Virus record (IMG/VR): IMGVR_UViG_3300047508_000099
Span: 1-41,956 of that record
Origin: a virus
Strand: one strand, 5' to 3'
DNA length: 41,956 bases
Each line of letters opens with the position of its first letter. The first letter of the stretch is position 1. Shown here one piece after another: positions 29,059 to 37,018 of the stretch. The position numbers were made by a program, and so were the translations under genes. The notes beneath the pieces are model-generated. The model searched no databases. It was not told where the DNA came from and was given only the letters and a program-made list of their open reading frames with translations.

Positions 29059-29333
29059 TTCAACACGTTTTGCATTTCGCTTTGTCAATGAACCGGCCAT
29101 AGGTAAAACCATTGACGGTAGAATGACCATGTCACTTCCTAGGCCAGGAAGTACGCGGAGGGGGATCGGGCTATGTTAGCACTCAGGGAGGTGGGTACGT
29201 CCGACGGAGCCAGCTTGGCTCGTAGCCAGCCAGGCCCTCCTGCCGTAAGGCAAGTGAACTGTCGTGGTAACGGTGAAAATTATGATAGTGCCACGCCCAC
29301 AGAAAATTTTTCCTCCCCAGCATTTTTTTTCTC
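29059..29333 (+). ncRNA. Non-coding, hairpin-rich region (candidate structured RNA or origin)
   Basis: No convincing gene in 275 bases. Paired elements in order: GTCAATG/CATTGAC (29084-29090/29110-29116), ACTTCCT/AGGAAGT with a 5-base loop (29134-29152), GAGCCA/TGGCTC (about 29207-29221), and GCC-GTAA-GGC with a GNRA-type loop (about 29240-29249). GC-rich between 29130 and 29260, T-runs after 29300. Could be an RNA, a leader, or a replication origin given the helicase nearby; the nature is not decided. Confidence 0.4.
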
Positions 29334-29471
29334 ATGGACCTGAACCTCTTCCGCTTCCGCCTGGTTCTGGTGTGGCCCCTCTCCTGGCCCCGGCTGTACA
29401 TCTCGACCGGGGCCTGCCGTTACAGCCCCCGCGCTTTTCTCGTTGCTCTGAAGAACGGCACTCTGCCGTGA
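29334..29471 (+). CDS. Possible microprotein (45 aa)
   Basis: ATG 29334 starts MDLNLFRFRLVLVWPLSWPR, basic and hydrophobic. The ORF's stop overlaps the next GTG (GTGA), the usual coupling. There is no Shine-Dalgarno (T-run upstream), which lowers confidence. A competing frame from 29264 would instead give a Pro-rich N-terminal extension of the next gene. Confidence 0.35.
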   Translation: MDLNLFRFRLVLVWPLSWPRLYISTGACRYSPRAFLVALKNGTLP

Positions 29472-29656
29472 GAATTACCGACCCGCCTGAGGCCGGCCCC
29501 TACACGACGTTGACGGTGCGGGAGTACAGCCGTTTGGTGCGGGTGATGACGAAGTTAAGAGCGCAGGTGCAGAAGTCCAGAGAGCTTTTAGAAAAGGGCC
29601 GTGGGGGTGAGGCCTTGGCGCTGTTGGCGGCAGATGTTGACGAGAGCGAGGCGTGA
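29468..29656 (+). CDS. Small helical protein (62 aa)
   Basis: GTG 29468 chosen by overlap with the preceding TGA. PYTTLTVREYSRLVRVMTKL then KSRELLEKGRGGEALALLAA: a helical hairpin with an acidic end. Its stop overlaps the GTG before the aminotransferase ATG. Alternative start 29264 or 29282 would extend it to up to 130 aa. Unknown function. Confidence 0.55.
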   Translation: MRITDPPEAGPYTTLTVREYSRLVRVMTKLRAQVQKSRELLEKGRGGEALALLAADVDESEA

Positions 29657-30717
29657 TGGCCACGATAGCCACAGCGGTAGCAACGATCCCCTTGTTCAAA
29701 GTGAGAATGGACCCCGCCGTTGACGCCGCCCTGCTTGAGACTCTTCACAGTGGTTTTATCGGCCAGGGGCCGAGGGTAGATGAATTCGAGAAGGAACTGC
29801 AGTCCTGGGTCGGCAGAAAAACAATACTGGCCACAAACAGCTGCACGAGTGCGATCCATCTGGCGTTGCGGCTGGCGAACGTGAGGTTTGGGGATGAAGT
29901 GATATCGACGCCTGTGACGTGTACAGCGACGAACGAGCCGATAGCCGCCGTAGGCGGAAGAATTGTCTGGGCGGATGTGGACAGAAGGACCGGCCTCATT
30001 GATCCTAACGACGTGATTCACAAGATCACGGCGAGAACGAAAGCCATTGTGGCTGTGCATTGGGGCGGCAGGGCGTGTGATCTTGATGCCCTGCGACAGA
30101 TCGCCGACGAACATGATCTCAAGTTGATTGAAGACGCGGCTCACGCTTTGGGCGGAACGTTTAGGGGTGAGCCCGTGGGCAGCCATGGCGACTTTGTGGC
30201 CTTCTCATTCCAGGCGATCAAGCACGTCACGACGGGAGACGGCGGACTCTTGAGCTGCAAGAGCCCAGCGGACTACGAGCGTGGGAAGTTACTCCGGTGG
30301 TACGGCATCAAACGTCCGCAAGATTTGAAGCAGGACATTCCCGAGTGGGGTTACAAGTTTCACATGAACGACTTGGCGGCGACGATAGGCATTGAGAATT
30401 TAAAGGGCCTGCAAAAAGATCTGGAAGCCCGCCGTCGCAACGCCGAGATCTACGCCAGCCGTTTGCAGGAGACGGTGGACATGGAGTCCGCCTTTTGGTT
30501 TTACCCGACGCACCGAGAGGACCGCGAAAAATTCATTCAGAAGCTTTCGGACAAAGGCATTGCCTCTGGTGTGGTCCACGAGCGCAACGACACCTACAGC
30601 ATGTTTAAAAGCTCTGCGAAGATCCTGCCGGGGGTTGATGCTTTCTGCGCGACGCAAGTCAACTTGCCGGTGGGGCCGTGGGTGGAACTCTCAGACATTG
30701 AGCGGGCCCTGGCGTGA
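29653..30717 (+). CDS. DegT/DnrJ/EryC1/StrS sugar aminotransferase (354 aa)
   Basis: PLP enzyme that transfers an amino group to a nucleotide-linked keto-sugar. SGFIGQGPRVDEFE near the start, TNSCTSAIHLAL (PLP phosphate site), EDAAHALGG (160-168) and SFQAIKHVTTGDGG with the Schiff-base Lys190 are all present, so it should be active. Slightly short of the usual 370-400 aa. GTG 29653 or ATG 29656 start. It precedes, via a 53-aa protein, a second PLP enzyme with a different active site, suggesting a short pathway to an amino- or deoxy-sugar used by the phage's glycosyltransferases. Confidence 0.9.
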   Translation: MMATIATAVATIPLFKVRMDPAVDAALLETLHSGFIGQGPRVDEFEKELQSWVGRKTILATNSCTSAIHLALRLANVRFGDEVISTPVTCTATNEPIAAVGGRIVWADVDRRTGLIDPNDVIHKITARTKAIVAVHWGGRACDLDALRQIADEHDLKLIEDAAHALGGTFRGEPVGSHGDFVAFSFQAIKHVTTGDGGLLSCKSPADYERGKLLRWYGIKRPQDLKQDIPEWGYKFHMNDLAATIGIENLKGLQKDLEARRRNAEIYASRLQETVDMESAFWFYPTHREDREKFIQKLSDKGIASGVVHERNDTYSMFKSSAKILPGVDAFCATQVNLPVGPWVELSDIERALA

Positions 30718-30875
30718 GTACGGGTTGTCACGAGGAGTTGAAGAAGAACAGACGCAAGATGCCCAAGATGACGTTCAAGCGTTTCACGAAGAAGATGACG
30801 GAGCGGGTGCACAATTCTCTCGACCGGCTCTTTGGGAAGACTCGTCGGCAGGTGGGGTTTCGGCTGTGGCCGTGA
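30714..30875 (+). CDS. Basic microprotein (53 aa) between two PLP enzymes
   Basis: GTG 30714 overlaps the aminotransferase stop and its own TGA overlaps the next GTG (GTGA at both ends). VSTGCHEELKKNRRKMPKMT then KRFTKKMTERVHNSLDRLFG: very basic and helical. Fills what would otherwise be a 150-base gap. No known partner; perhaps nucleic-acid binding. Confidence 0.6.
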   Translation: MSTGCHEELKKNRRKMPKMTFKRFTKKMTERVHNSLDRLFGKTRRQVGFRLWP

Positions 30876-32089
30876 CCCAGCGTCTGCGCCTGGCGACGCC
30901 TGTGGACGTGACGGAGGCGATGCGTCGTGGTCTAGTCGAAGTTCTGGCCTCCGGGCAGTTCTCGCCGGGGGAGAGAGTCAGGGAATTTGAAGAGAAGTTG
31001 GCGGACTATCACGGCGCTCGGCATTGTATTTTTGTGAACTCCGGGACGGATGCTCTGCGCATTGCGCTTCTGGCCATGAAAGAAAAACATGGCTGGCCGG
31101 ACCACTCGAAAGTCCTAGTCCCAGCCCTGACGTTTGTAGCGACGGTGAACGTCATTTTGCAGGCTAACTTGACACCCCTCTTCGTGGATGTGTCCATGCA
31201 CGACTACACAATGAACCCCTGGCGATACGGCCACAACTCGACGGGTGAGGAAGTTCCGGAACTCTGGCGGGACGTTGTGGCGATGATCCCGGTCCAGCTC
31301 TTCGGGCAGGACTGCGATCCGAAGTTATACGAGCTGGCCGAGAAGTACAACGTCGCTGTGCTGGAAGACTCCTGCGAGACGATCTTAAACCCTCTGCAGG
31401 GCGAGATTGGCTGTCATTCGACGTACATGGCGCACCACATCGCCACCGGCGTCGGCGGCTTTGCCTTGACGAACGACATGGAGTTAAACGGCCTCTTGCG
31501 CTCCCTGGCGAACCATGGGCGGGACTACGTCTACATTCCGGGCTACACTTCCCCGCCGCTCAGCGAAGAACTTCTTCTTCGCCGTTTTAAGTTCAACCGC
31601 CTGGGCTACTCGGCGCGAGGGACGGAATTTGAAGCGGCCCTGGGCCTAGCGCAGTTGGCTGATCTTGAAAAGCGCGTGGGGACCAGGCGCTACATCGCCG
31701 ACAAGATGACCCAGGCTCTTGAGGACTTCACCGGCGATCTGCTCCTGCCGAGGGAAGATTGCCGGAAGAACCACACGTGGATGATGTACCCCATCGTCCT
31801 TTCAGAAACGTCCAAGCTGGATCGCTGGCAGTTGTGTCTGCACTTAGAAAAGGCCGGGATCGAAACCCGGCCCATGATGCCCATTACAAACCAGCCGTGC
31901 TATGGCTTTCTGCTCAAGCCCTTGCGGGACAGCCAGCACTCCTGGCCGGTCGCTGATCGGGTGAACGCGGCGGGGTTTTACATTCCCTGCCATGAGAAGA
32001 TGACGGAGGCCGATGTCGAACACGTCAAAACCGCCTTCAAAACTTTCTTATCGTCTAATGCTGTTGACAGACTGCGAATAGCGTGTTAG
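30872..32089 (+). CDS. DegT-family PLP protein with His at the Lys position (ColD/RfbH-like), 405 aa
   Basis: GTG 30872 (MTQRLRLATPVDV) chosen by coupling; the frame is open further upstream. FSPGERVREFEEKL, VNSGTDALRIAL and LEDSCE are standard. Where the family's Schiff-base Lys belongs (Lys190 in the preceding gene) this protein has His188 in AHHIATGVGG. The same His-for-Lys change defines the PLP-dependent sugar 3-dehydratases ColD and RfbH/AscC E1, which remove the C3 hydroxyl. HGRDYVYIPGY replaces the iron-sulfur Cys motif of RfbH, so ColD-type chemistry is more likely. Would supply a 3-deoxysugar; substrate unknown. Confidence 0.75.
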   Translation: MTQRLRLATPVDVTEAMRRGLVEVLASGQFSPGERVREFEEKLADYHGARHCIFVNSGTDALRIALLAMKEKHGWPDHSKVLVPALTFVATVNVILQANLTPLFVDVSMHDYTMNPWRYGHNSTGEEVPELWRDVVAMIPVQLFGQDCDPKLYELAEKYNVAVLEDSCETILNPLQGEIGCHSTYMAHHIATGVGGFALTNDMELNGLLRSLANHGRDYVYIPGYTSPPLSEELLLRRFKFNRLGYSARGTEFEAALGLAQLADLEKRVGTRRYIADKMTQALEDFTGDLLLPREDCRKNHTWMMYPIVLSETSKLDRWQLCLHLEKAGIETRPMMPITNQPCYGFLLKPLRDSQHSWPVADRVNAAGFYIPCHEKMTEADVEHVKTAFKTFLSSNAVDRLRIAC

Positions 32090-32092
32090 TAA
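32064..32092 (+). promoter_or_regulatory. Late promoter TTGACA-N17-TAGTAA before the terminase
   Basis: TTGACA 32064-32069, 17-bp spacer ending GTGT, TAGTAA 32087-32092. GTGTTAGTAAA is identical to the promoter at 23123. The small-terminase TTG at 32100 lies 7 bases after the -10, the same spacing as at 28835/28843. Overlaps the end of the PLP gene. Confidence 0.6.
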
Positions 32093-32099
32093 AGACGCA

Positions 32100-32648
32100 T
32101 TGAACTGGAGCGACCTAGCAAGAGTTGTCAATGACAAAGCCCGCAAGATCCGCATCCGGGGCAAAGAAGCGATTGTCCCCCTCAAATTCGACGAAGAAGG
32201 ACAGATTGCCACTATTGACAAGCTCATCTTCAAGCGCCTCTCGCTTAACGACCTCCGGTTTTTGCAGGTGTGGAAGCAAGAGAATTGGGATGTCGCTAAA
32301 GCGACTGAAAAATCTGGCCTTGAGCTTGAAAAAGTCGAACGCCTCGTCAAGAAACTCGCCTGCTTCCGCGAGGAGGATGCGAAAGTCCGCGCCCTCTGCG
32401 AGATCCCGACGCCGGACTGGATTGCGGCCAAGCACGTCGAGAACGTCTACGACGGCGGTCAGCTTGAAGAGTCTGAACACAAGAGCCTTGTCGAGCTGGC
32501 CAAAATCGAAGGGGCTTACAAGCAAGAGGCTCCCAAGACGCAGATCAACGTCTTCAATTTACCCGCCCTAGATCCGGCGAGAGAAGCGCAACTCAAAGAA
32601 GTTTTCGACACGATAGCCCTGGAGACGCCCGATAATGATGTCGCCTAA
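32100..32648 (+). CDS. terS: Terminase small subunit (182 aa)
   Basis: Recognises phage DNA for packaging. Residues about 45-90 (RLSLNDLRFLQVWKQENWDV, AKATEKSGLELEKVERLVKK) form a helix-turn-helix DNA-binding region. The rest is helical with a C-terminal arm. TTG 32100 is the only start before the domain; no ribosome site. Immediately upstream of the large subunit, which its end overlaps. Typical length. Confidence 0.7.
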   Translation: MNWSDLARVVNDKARKIRIRGKEAIVPLKFDEEGQIATIDKLIFKRLSLNDLRFLQVWKQENWDVAKATEKSGLELEKVERLVKKLACFREEDAKVRALCEIPTPDWIAAKHVENVYDGGQLEESEHKSLVELAKIEGAYKQEAPKTQINVFNLPALDPAREAQLKEVFDTIALETPDNDVA

Positions 32649-34053
32649 CGAAGTTAAATTCTGGCAGGGCTGCAAAGCCTCTCTGAAATTCTTTACGACC
32701 AAAGCCCTCGGTCTTAAATGGCCGAGTCACTATTCCGAATGGGAGAAGAACGTTCTCGGTGCAAAGCGCGGTCTTTACGAAGCGCCGCGGGGCAGTTGGA
32801 AGACGTATTTCTTTTCTCTTGCCTATCCGCTCTGGCGGATCTTGCGCGGCAAGACGGAAGTGCTTTTAGTTTCCGACTCTGAAGGTCAGGCGATCAAGAA
32901 CCTGCGCCTGATGAGACAGACCATTGAGACGCAGGAGGTCTTGTCTCCGATGCGTCCTTCCACGAAGGAACTCTGGGGCACGGACCAGATTTCTTTCCCG
33001 AATGGTTCGCTTGTGACCATCATGGGATTCGGCACAAGCAAACGCGGGACGCATCCCGATATCATCATCAACGATGACATTGAAGGCGAGAACAACCGCA
33101 TGAGCCGGGACGACAAAGACCGCATGTACTTCGGCGTGATCGCGGGGATGACGCTCCCGCACACCGAGATGTATACCGTCGGGACTCCCATGGAATTTGG
33201 GGACATTTTAGAACAGCTCTCGCGCAATGAGGCTTACTCGAAATGGAAACGCCCTGCTGAAGTTAGCGGGGCGAATCAGTATTCAGACATCTGGACGGAC
33301 GACTGGCTGGCCTTTCGCAAGAAAGAAATGGGGCCGCTCAACTATGCGCGGGAGATGAGACTGGAGCGCATCGACCCAGGAACTCAGCCGTTTAAGCGCG
33401 AGTACGAAACGCTCTACGACGTGGCTCCTGACCGCGAACGCTTTATGCTGGTAACAACGGTCTGCGATCCGGCCTACTCTGAGAACGACGGGGACCACAC
33501 GGCCATCGTGACGCAGGGGTTGACGCATGGCAACCATTCCTACATCCTGGCTGTAGACCGTATCCGTCGGGATGACCCCGGCATTATCGTGGACAAGCTT
33601 TTTTCCCACGTCAAAGCCTGGACGCCAGATGCCGTGGGGATCAAACGGCGTAAGGGCGACGCGATCAGTTTCAGCTTTAACGAACGACGGGTGCGGGAGA
33701 ACGCCTGGAACTTCAAATACGTCGAGATCAAAGACACGAAGTCTAAGACCGACAAGAGCCGGATCGGCGGCCTTGTGCCGCGCTGGGAAGCGCGGACGAT
33801 TCATGTGCACAGGTTTATGAAAGATTTTCTGGAGGAGTGCTATCAGTTCCGGCTGGACGATTCGCATGCTTACGACGATATGCTAGACGCCTACGCCGAT
33901 TCGTTCCATCCGGACATGGCCCGTCCCAACACCGGACCCCATTTCGTTCCCACGCCAGAGAACCGCAAGGTGGGCCAGGGGTTTTATCGTGTCGGGCGCA
34001 GTGGGTCTAGTGTACTTCAAGAAAACGTTCGACGATTACTAAGAGCCGCTTAG
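32635..34053 (+). CDS. terL: Terminase large subunit (472 aa)
   Basis: ATPase-nuclease motor that cuts and packages DNA. Walker A-like APRGSWKT (50-57), Walker B DIIINDDIE, and the coupling region MYTVGTP mark the ATPase; VCDPAYSENDGDHTAIV and HAYDDMLDAYADSFHP carry the acidic residues of the RNase H-like nuclease. Normal length. Overlaps TerS by 14 nt. ATG 32638 is an alternative start. Confidence 0.92.
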   Translation: MMSPNEVKFWQGCKASLKFFTTKALGLKWPSHYSEWEKNVLGAKRGLYEAPRGSWKTYFFSLAYPLWRILRGKTEVLLVSDSEGQAIKNLRLMRQTIETQEVLSPMRPSTKELWGTDQISFPNGSLVTIMGFGTSKRGTHPDIIINDDIEGENNRMSRDDKDRMYFGVIAGMTLPHTEMYTVGTPMEFGDILEQLSRNEAYSKWKRPAEVSGANQYSDIWTDDWLAFRKKEMGPLNYAREMRLERIDPGTQPFKREYETLYDVAPDRERFMLVTTVCDPAYSENDGDHTAIVTQGLTHGNHSYILAVDRIRRDDPGIIVDKLFSHVKAWTPDAVGIKRRKGDAISFSFNERRVRENAWNFKYVEIKDTKSKTDKSRIGGLVPRWEARTIHVHRFMKDFLEECYQFRLDDSHAYDDMLDAYADSFHPDMARPNTGPHFVPTPENRKVGQGFYRVGRSGSSVLQENVRRLLRAA

Positions 34054-34061
34054 GAGGAACA

Positions 34062-34298
34062 ATGGATGACACATTTGGAAAGCCAGCGCAAACAGAACGC
34101 AAAGCCGGGACGAAAACGCTCCCGGCAGGAAGATTCGCCGAGCAAACCGAACCGCAAGACAGAGGTTTTGAAGCCGTCCAGGACGAAGGACGACTTGAGC
34201 AATCGATCAGCATCGGCAAAAAGCCGGAAGTCTACACAGTCGCCCCAGGAGAAATTGAAAGCCTCAGACCCTCCGAGGAGGAAATCAGAAATGGCTAA
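34062..34298 (+). CDS. Small hydrophilic protein (78 aa)
   Basis: Strong AGGAGG 5 nt before ATG 34062. MDDTFGKPAQTERKAGTKTL, rich in Glu, Lys, Thr and Pro; ends SEEEIRNG. Disordered. The ATG of the next gene overlaps its stop by 8 nt. A second open frame (34066) is treated as a shadow. Possibly a packaging or head accessory protein by position. Confidence 0.6.
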   Translation: MDDTFGKPAQTERKAGTKTLPAGRFAEQTEPQDRGFEAVQDEGRLEQSISIGKKPEVYTVAPGEIESLRPSEEEIRNG

Positions 34299-34479
34299 GA
34301 TTACGAAAGACCAAAAAGACGAACCGACGATTGAGAAGACTCCCCAAGCGCCGGTTTCCGCCGGCGGTGCGGCGGCGGCGGACCCGAAGTTTCTTTGGTC
34401 GGGGAACCTCTGCGAATGCGGAAAGCCCGTCGCGCCGGGCCAAGATAAAGTTTGCGCGGAACATATCCGTTCGCGCTAG
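34291..34479 (+). CDS. Small protein with C-terminal zinc knuckle (62 aa)
   Basis: ATG 34291 has GAGGAGG about 9 nt upstream and overlaps the previous stop (ATGGCTAA). MAKITKDQKDEPTIEKTPQA is disordered; the C-terminal LCECGKPVAPGQ and KVCAEHIRSR give a C-x-C ... C-x2-H zinc site. The stop shares a base with the portal GTG. Confidence 0.65.
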   Translation: MAKITKDQKDEPTIEKTPQAPVSAGGAAAADPKFLWSGNLCECGKPVAPGQDKVCAEHIRSR

Positions 34480-36650
34480 TGGAGAACAACCAGCCCCAGC
34501 CGACGTTCTACCAGGCGCAGCCGACGGACTCGCCGTTAGTCGCGCAGCGGAAGAACGAACTCTTGATGTATTGCCAGAGTTTCTACCGGCGCTCTTGGGA
34601 CTGGCGCAGCCAGGGGTTCCATGCCAAGTGGGACCGCTTTGACCGCAACTACGAGTCTATTTACGATCCGACCAAAGCGGCATCGAAGGAGCCGTGGCAG
34701 TCCACGATGTTTGTGGACATCACGATCCAGAACTGCGAGATCATTCGCTCGACCATTCACAAGACCATGATGGCTCCCAACCCGCCCATTCAGACGGAGC
34801 GCGGACCTGACGGCGATGACTTGCAAGCGCGGCTCATTCAGGACATCATGGAGTACGAGCTGCGCAAAGCCGACTTTGACGTGAGCTTCTACGACGCCTT
34901 GGGTGAGGCTGTGCGCTATGGTTCTGGTTTCATGAAACTCTACTGGGAGCGAGTTGTTGACACCCGCCAGCGCCGTGTTCCCCAAATGCAAACGCCACTG
35001 CAAGTTTTGGATAACGCGCCGTCAGAATCTTTGACGGGCCAAGCGCCGCTTCCCTCGCCGCAGATTCAGGGTTTCCAGATGCAGCCGACGGAAGTCATGC
35101 TGCGCAACCAGCTCTGTTGCCGCTACGTCCACATTCGAGACATTTTCCCGGAGCCCAACACGCACACCTGGGACAAGATCCTGCATCGCGATAAGGTGGA
35201 CTATGGGACGATCTGCCGGCACATCAAAAAAGGGGAGTTCTTTGACGTTAAAGCGCAGTTGGACAATATCACCGAAGGCGAACGCTTTGACGTGGACTTA
35301 ACGACGATCAAGCAGGAGTTGGGGTACTTCGACACTTCCCGCACGCTTTCGAAGTTTGAAAAGAAGCATACGGTCTGGGAGTTGATGTGTCCTCTGCCGC
35401 GCAAGTGGATACAGTTTGACATGCCGGAGGATACCGACGAAGACAAGTACACTGCCGAGGAACTTGTGCCGGGCCGAGTGGGTGTGGCCTCTGCCGTGGC
35501 CCTTCTTTACTCCGAAGAAAACAACGTGGCCGACGGCGAAGTGAACATCCTGAAAATGGACTATATCCGGACCGGCCAGACCTATGGCAAAGGCATCTGT
35601 GAGCTGGTGCAGGACGACCAGGAAGAGCTGAACGAACACGCCAACGGCGGCATTGACAATATTTCGCTCATCATGAACAAAGGCATCGCCGTGATGGAAA
35701 ATGCCTTGGTCAACGCCGAAACCGATTTGAAGGTGCAGCCTGGCTGGATCTTGCGCTTGAAGAGCCAAGTGACGGACGACGTTCGCAAGGCTTTCCAGCC
35801 GATAGAAATGCCTGATCTTTCGCAATCCTACTTCGCGCATCGCTTTGAACTAGAGCGGATGGTGCAAGAAAAAACTGGAGCGTCCAAAATCACGCTCGGT
35901 CAATCGACGCGCGGGGCGGATGCGAATCAGACTTTGGGAGGAATGGAACTCCTCCGGCAGATGTTCAACGAGCGCATTGCCGCCTACGGCATGATTATTG
36001 AGTCGGCCTTTTTGATGAAGCTGGCGCAGAAAGCCTACTCCATTTTCTATCAAGAATTAAAACCCGAAGATTTAAAAGCGATCTTGGGTGATGAACTCGT
36101 GCAAATCGGAATGCTCGAAATGCCCCCGCCTCCGCCGCCTGTTCCCGGCCAGCCTCCCATGCCGCAAGCCCCGCCGATGCCGCACATGGTTCCCCGCTAC
36201 TTGGCTTTCGCGTATCCGCCGCCTGAGGTCATCAACTCAAGTTATCGCTTTAGGCCGATGGGGATTTTCTCGCTGGAAAACAAGGTCGTTAAAGACGCGC
36301 AGATCAAAGATGCGATCAAGCTGGCGTTAGCGGCAGATCCGACCGGTGCGCGGTTTAACGCGATTGAAGCGCTCAAGTACGACATGATAACGGTGCAGGG
36401 GATTTCAGAGGCGGAGAAGTGGTTTCCGGAGATTCCCATGATTCCCATTTCCATGATTCCGCCAGCTCTTCTGCCGATGATTATGAATCCCCAGAAACCT
36501 GGCCCGGAAGGGCCGGAGCCGCCGCAGAAGGCTATTCCTTCGCCTCAGACGAACAAAAAGGACTCGCCGGGGATGAAGGGCCACGACCAGGGCAACCGCC
36601 CGGCCTTCTTGCCGCCGAACCCTTTGCGCCGAGAGCCGGTGGTCCAATGA
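34479..36650 (+). CDS. Portal protein (723 aa)
   Basis: GTG 34479 (taGTG) is favoured over an upstream TTG. Forms the dodecameric channel at the capsid vertex. Evidence: place after the terminase and before scaffold/capsid, large size, N-terminal helical region (YRRSWDWRSQGFHAKWDRFD), a stem-like segment and repeated strand-helix wing elements, long C-terminal helices from about 450 and a Pro-rich tail (residues 545-575 and 685-723). Such 700+ aa portals are typical of podovirus-like phages. No short catalytic motif exists for portals. Confidence 0.8.
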   Translation: MENNQPQPTFYQAQPTDSPLVAQRKNELLMYCQSFYRRSWDWRSQGFHAKWDRFDRNYESIYDPTKAASKEPWQSTMFVDITIQNCEIIRSTIHKTMMAPNPPIQTERGPDGDDLQARLIQDIMEYELRKADFDVSFYDALGEAVRYGSGFMKLYWERVVDTRQRRVPQMQTPLQVLDNAPSESLTGQAPLPSPQIQGFQMQPTEVMLRNQLCCRYVHIRDIFPEPNTHTWDKILHRDKVDYGTICRHIKKGEFFDVKAQLDNITEGERFDVDLTTIKQELGYFDTSRTLSKFEKKHTVWELMCPLPRKWIQFDMPEDTDEDKYTAEELVPGRVGVASAVALLYSEENNVADGEVNILKMDYIRTGQTYGKGICELVQDDQEELNEHANGGIDNISLIMNKGIAVMENALVNAETDLKVQPGWILRLKSQVTDDVRKAFQPIEMPDLSQSYFAHRFELERMVQEKTGASKITLGQSTRGADANQTLGGMELLRQMFNERIAAYGMIIESAFLMKLAQKAYSIFYQELKPEDLKAILGDELVQIGMLEMPPPPPPVPGQPPMPQAPPMPHMVPRYLAFAYPPPEVINSSYRFRPMGIFSLENKVVKDAQIKDAIKLALAADPTGARFNAIEALKYDMITVQGISEAEKWFPEIPMIPISMIPPALLPMIMNPQKPGPEGPEPPQKAIPSPQTNKKDSPGMKGHDQGNRPAFLPPNPLRREPVVQ

Positions 36651-36970
36651 AGAAGATTTTGCAGAAGTTCAAAGACATCTTCACGCCCAAGGAATTGCAG
36701 GGTTTAGATTCTATGGAACTCTTGGCCGCGCTGAATGATCCCCAGTCGCGCAAGATTTGGCTGTTTGAAGTTTACGAAGAACTGAAGCGCCTGAATCTGC
36801 AGATTGATTCGAAGCTTCTTTCCGGATCTGAGTTCCGCTTAACCGATTTGTGCGCCAGACGCAAAGCTTACCAGGACGTGTTGGAAGGCGTCTTATTCGC
36901 GCAGAGACAAGCCAAAAGCCACAATCCAGGAGATAAGTCTAGGTTCGACTTTTCTTCTGCGACGGTTTAA
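36647..36970 (+). CDS. Small head-region protein (107 aa)
   Basis: ATG overlaps the portal stop (ATGA). MKKILQKFKDIFTPKELQGL then helices (WLFEVYEELKRLNLQIDSKL, LTDLCARRKAYQDVLEGVLF). All-helical and basic. Between portal and scaffold; unknown role in head assembly. Confidence 0.65.
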   Translation: MKKILQKFKDIFTPKELQGLDSMELLAALNDPQSRKIWLFEVYEELKRLNLQIDSKLLSGSEFRLTDLCARRKAYQDVLEGVLFAQRQAKSHNPGDKSRFDFSSATV

Positions 36971-37018
36971 CTTGCCGATGAACATCCACAACCCTAAGCG
37001 GCGGATGAGGAGACGAAA

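Noticed and set aside
29059-29333. tRNA gene in the hairpin-rich block
   Set aside because: No TpsiC-type GTTCRA arm with matching acceptor stem could be assembled.
33283-33867. 194-codon minus-strand ORF opposite the large terminase
   Set aside because: Antisense of the terminase nuclease domain; no start signal or domain.
34066-34290. 75-codon N-terminal extension in the frame of the gene at 34291
   Set aside because: Overlaps the gene at 34062, which has the stronger ribosome site; 34291 has its own GAGGAGG. The extension is Ser/Lys/Arg-rich like a shadow.
35298-35840. 180-codon minus-strand ORF opposite the portal gene
   Set aside because: Shadow frame rich in His, Phe and Val; portal frame continues without break.
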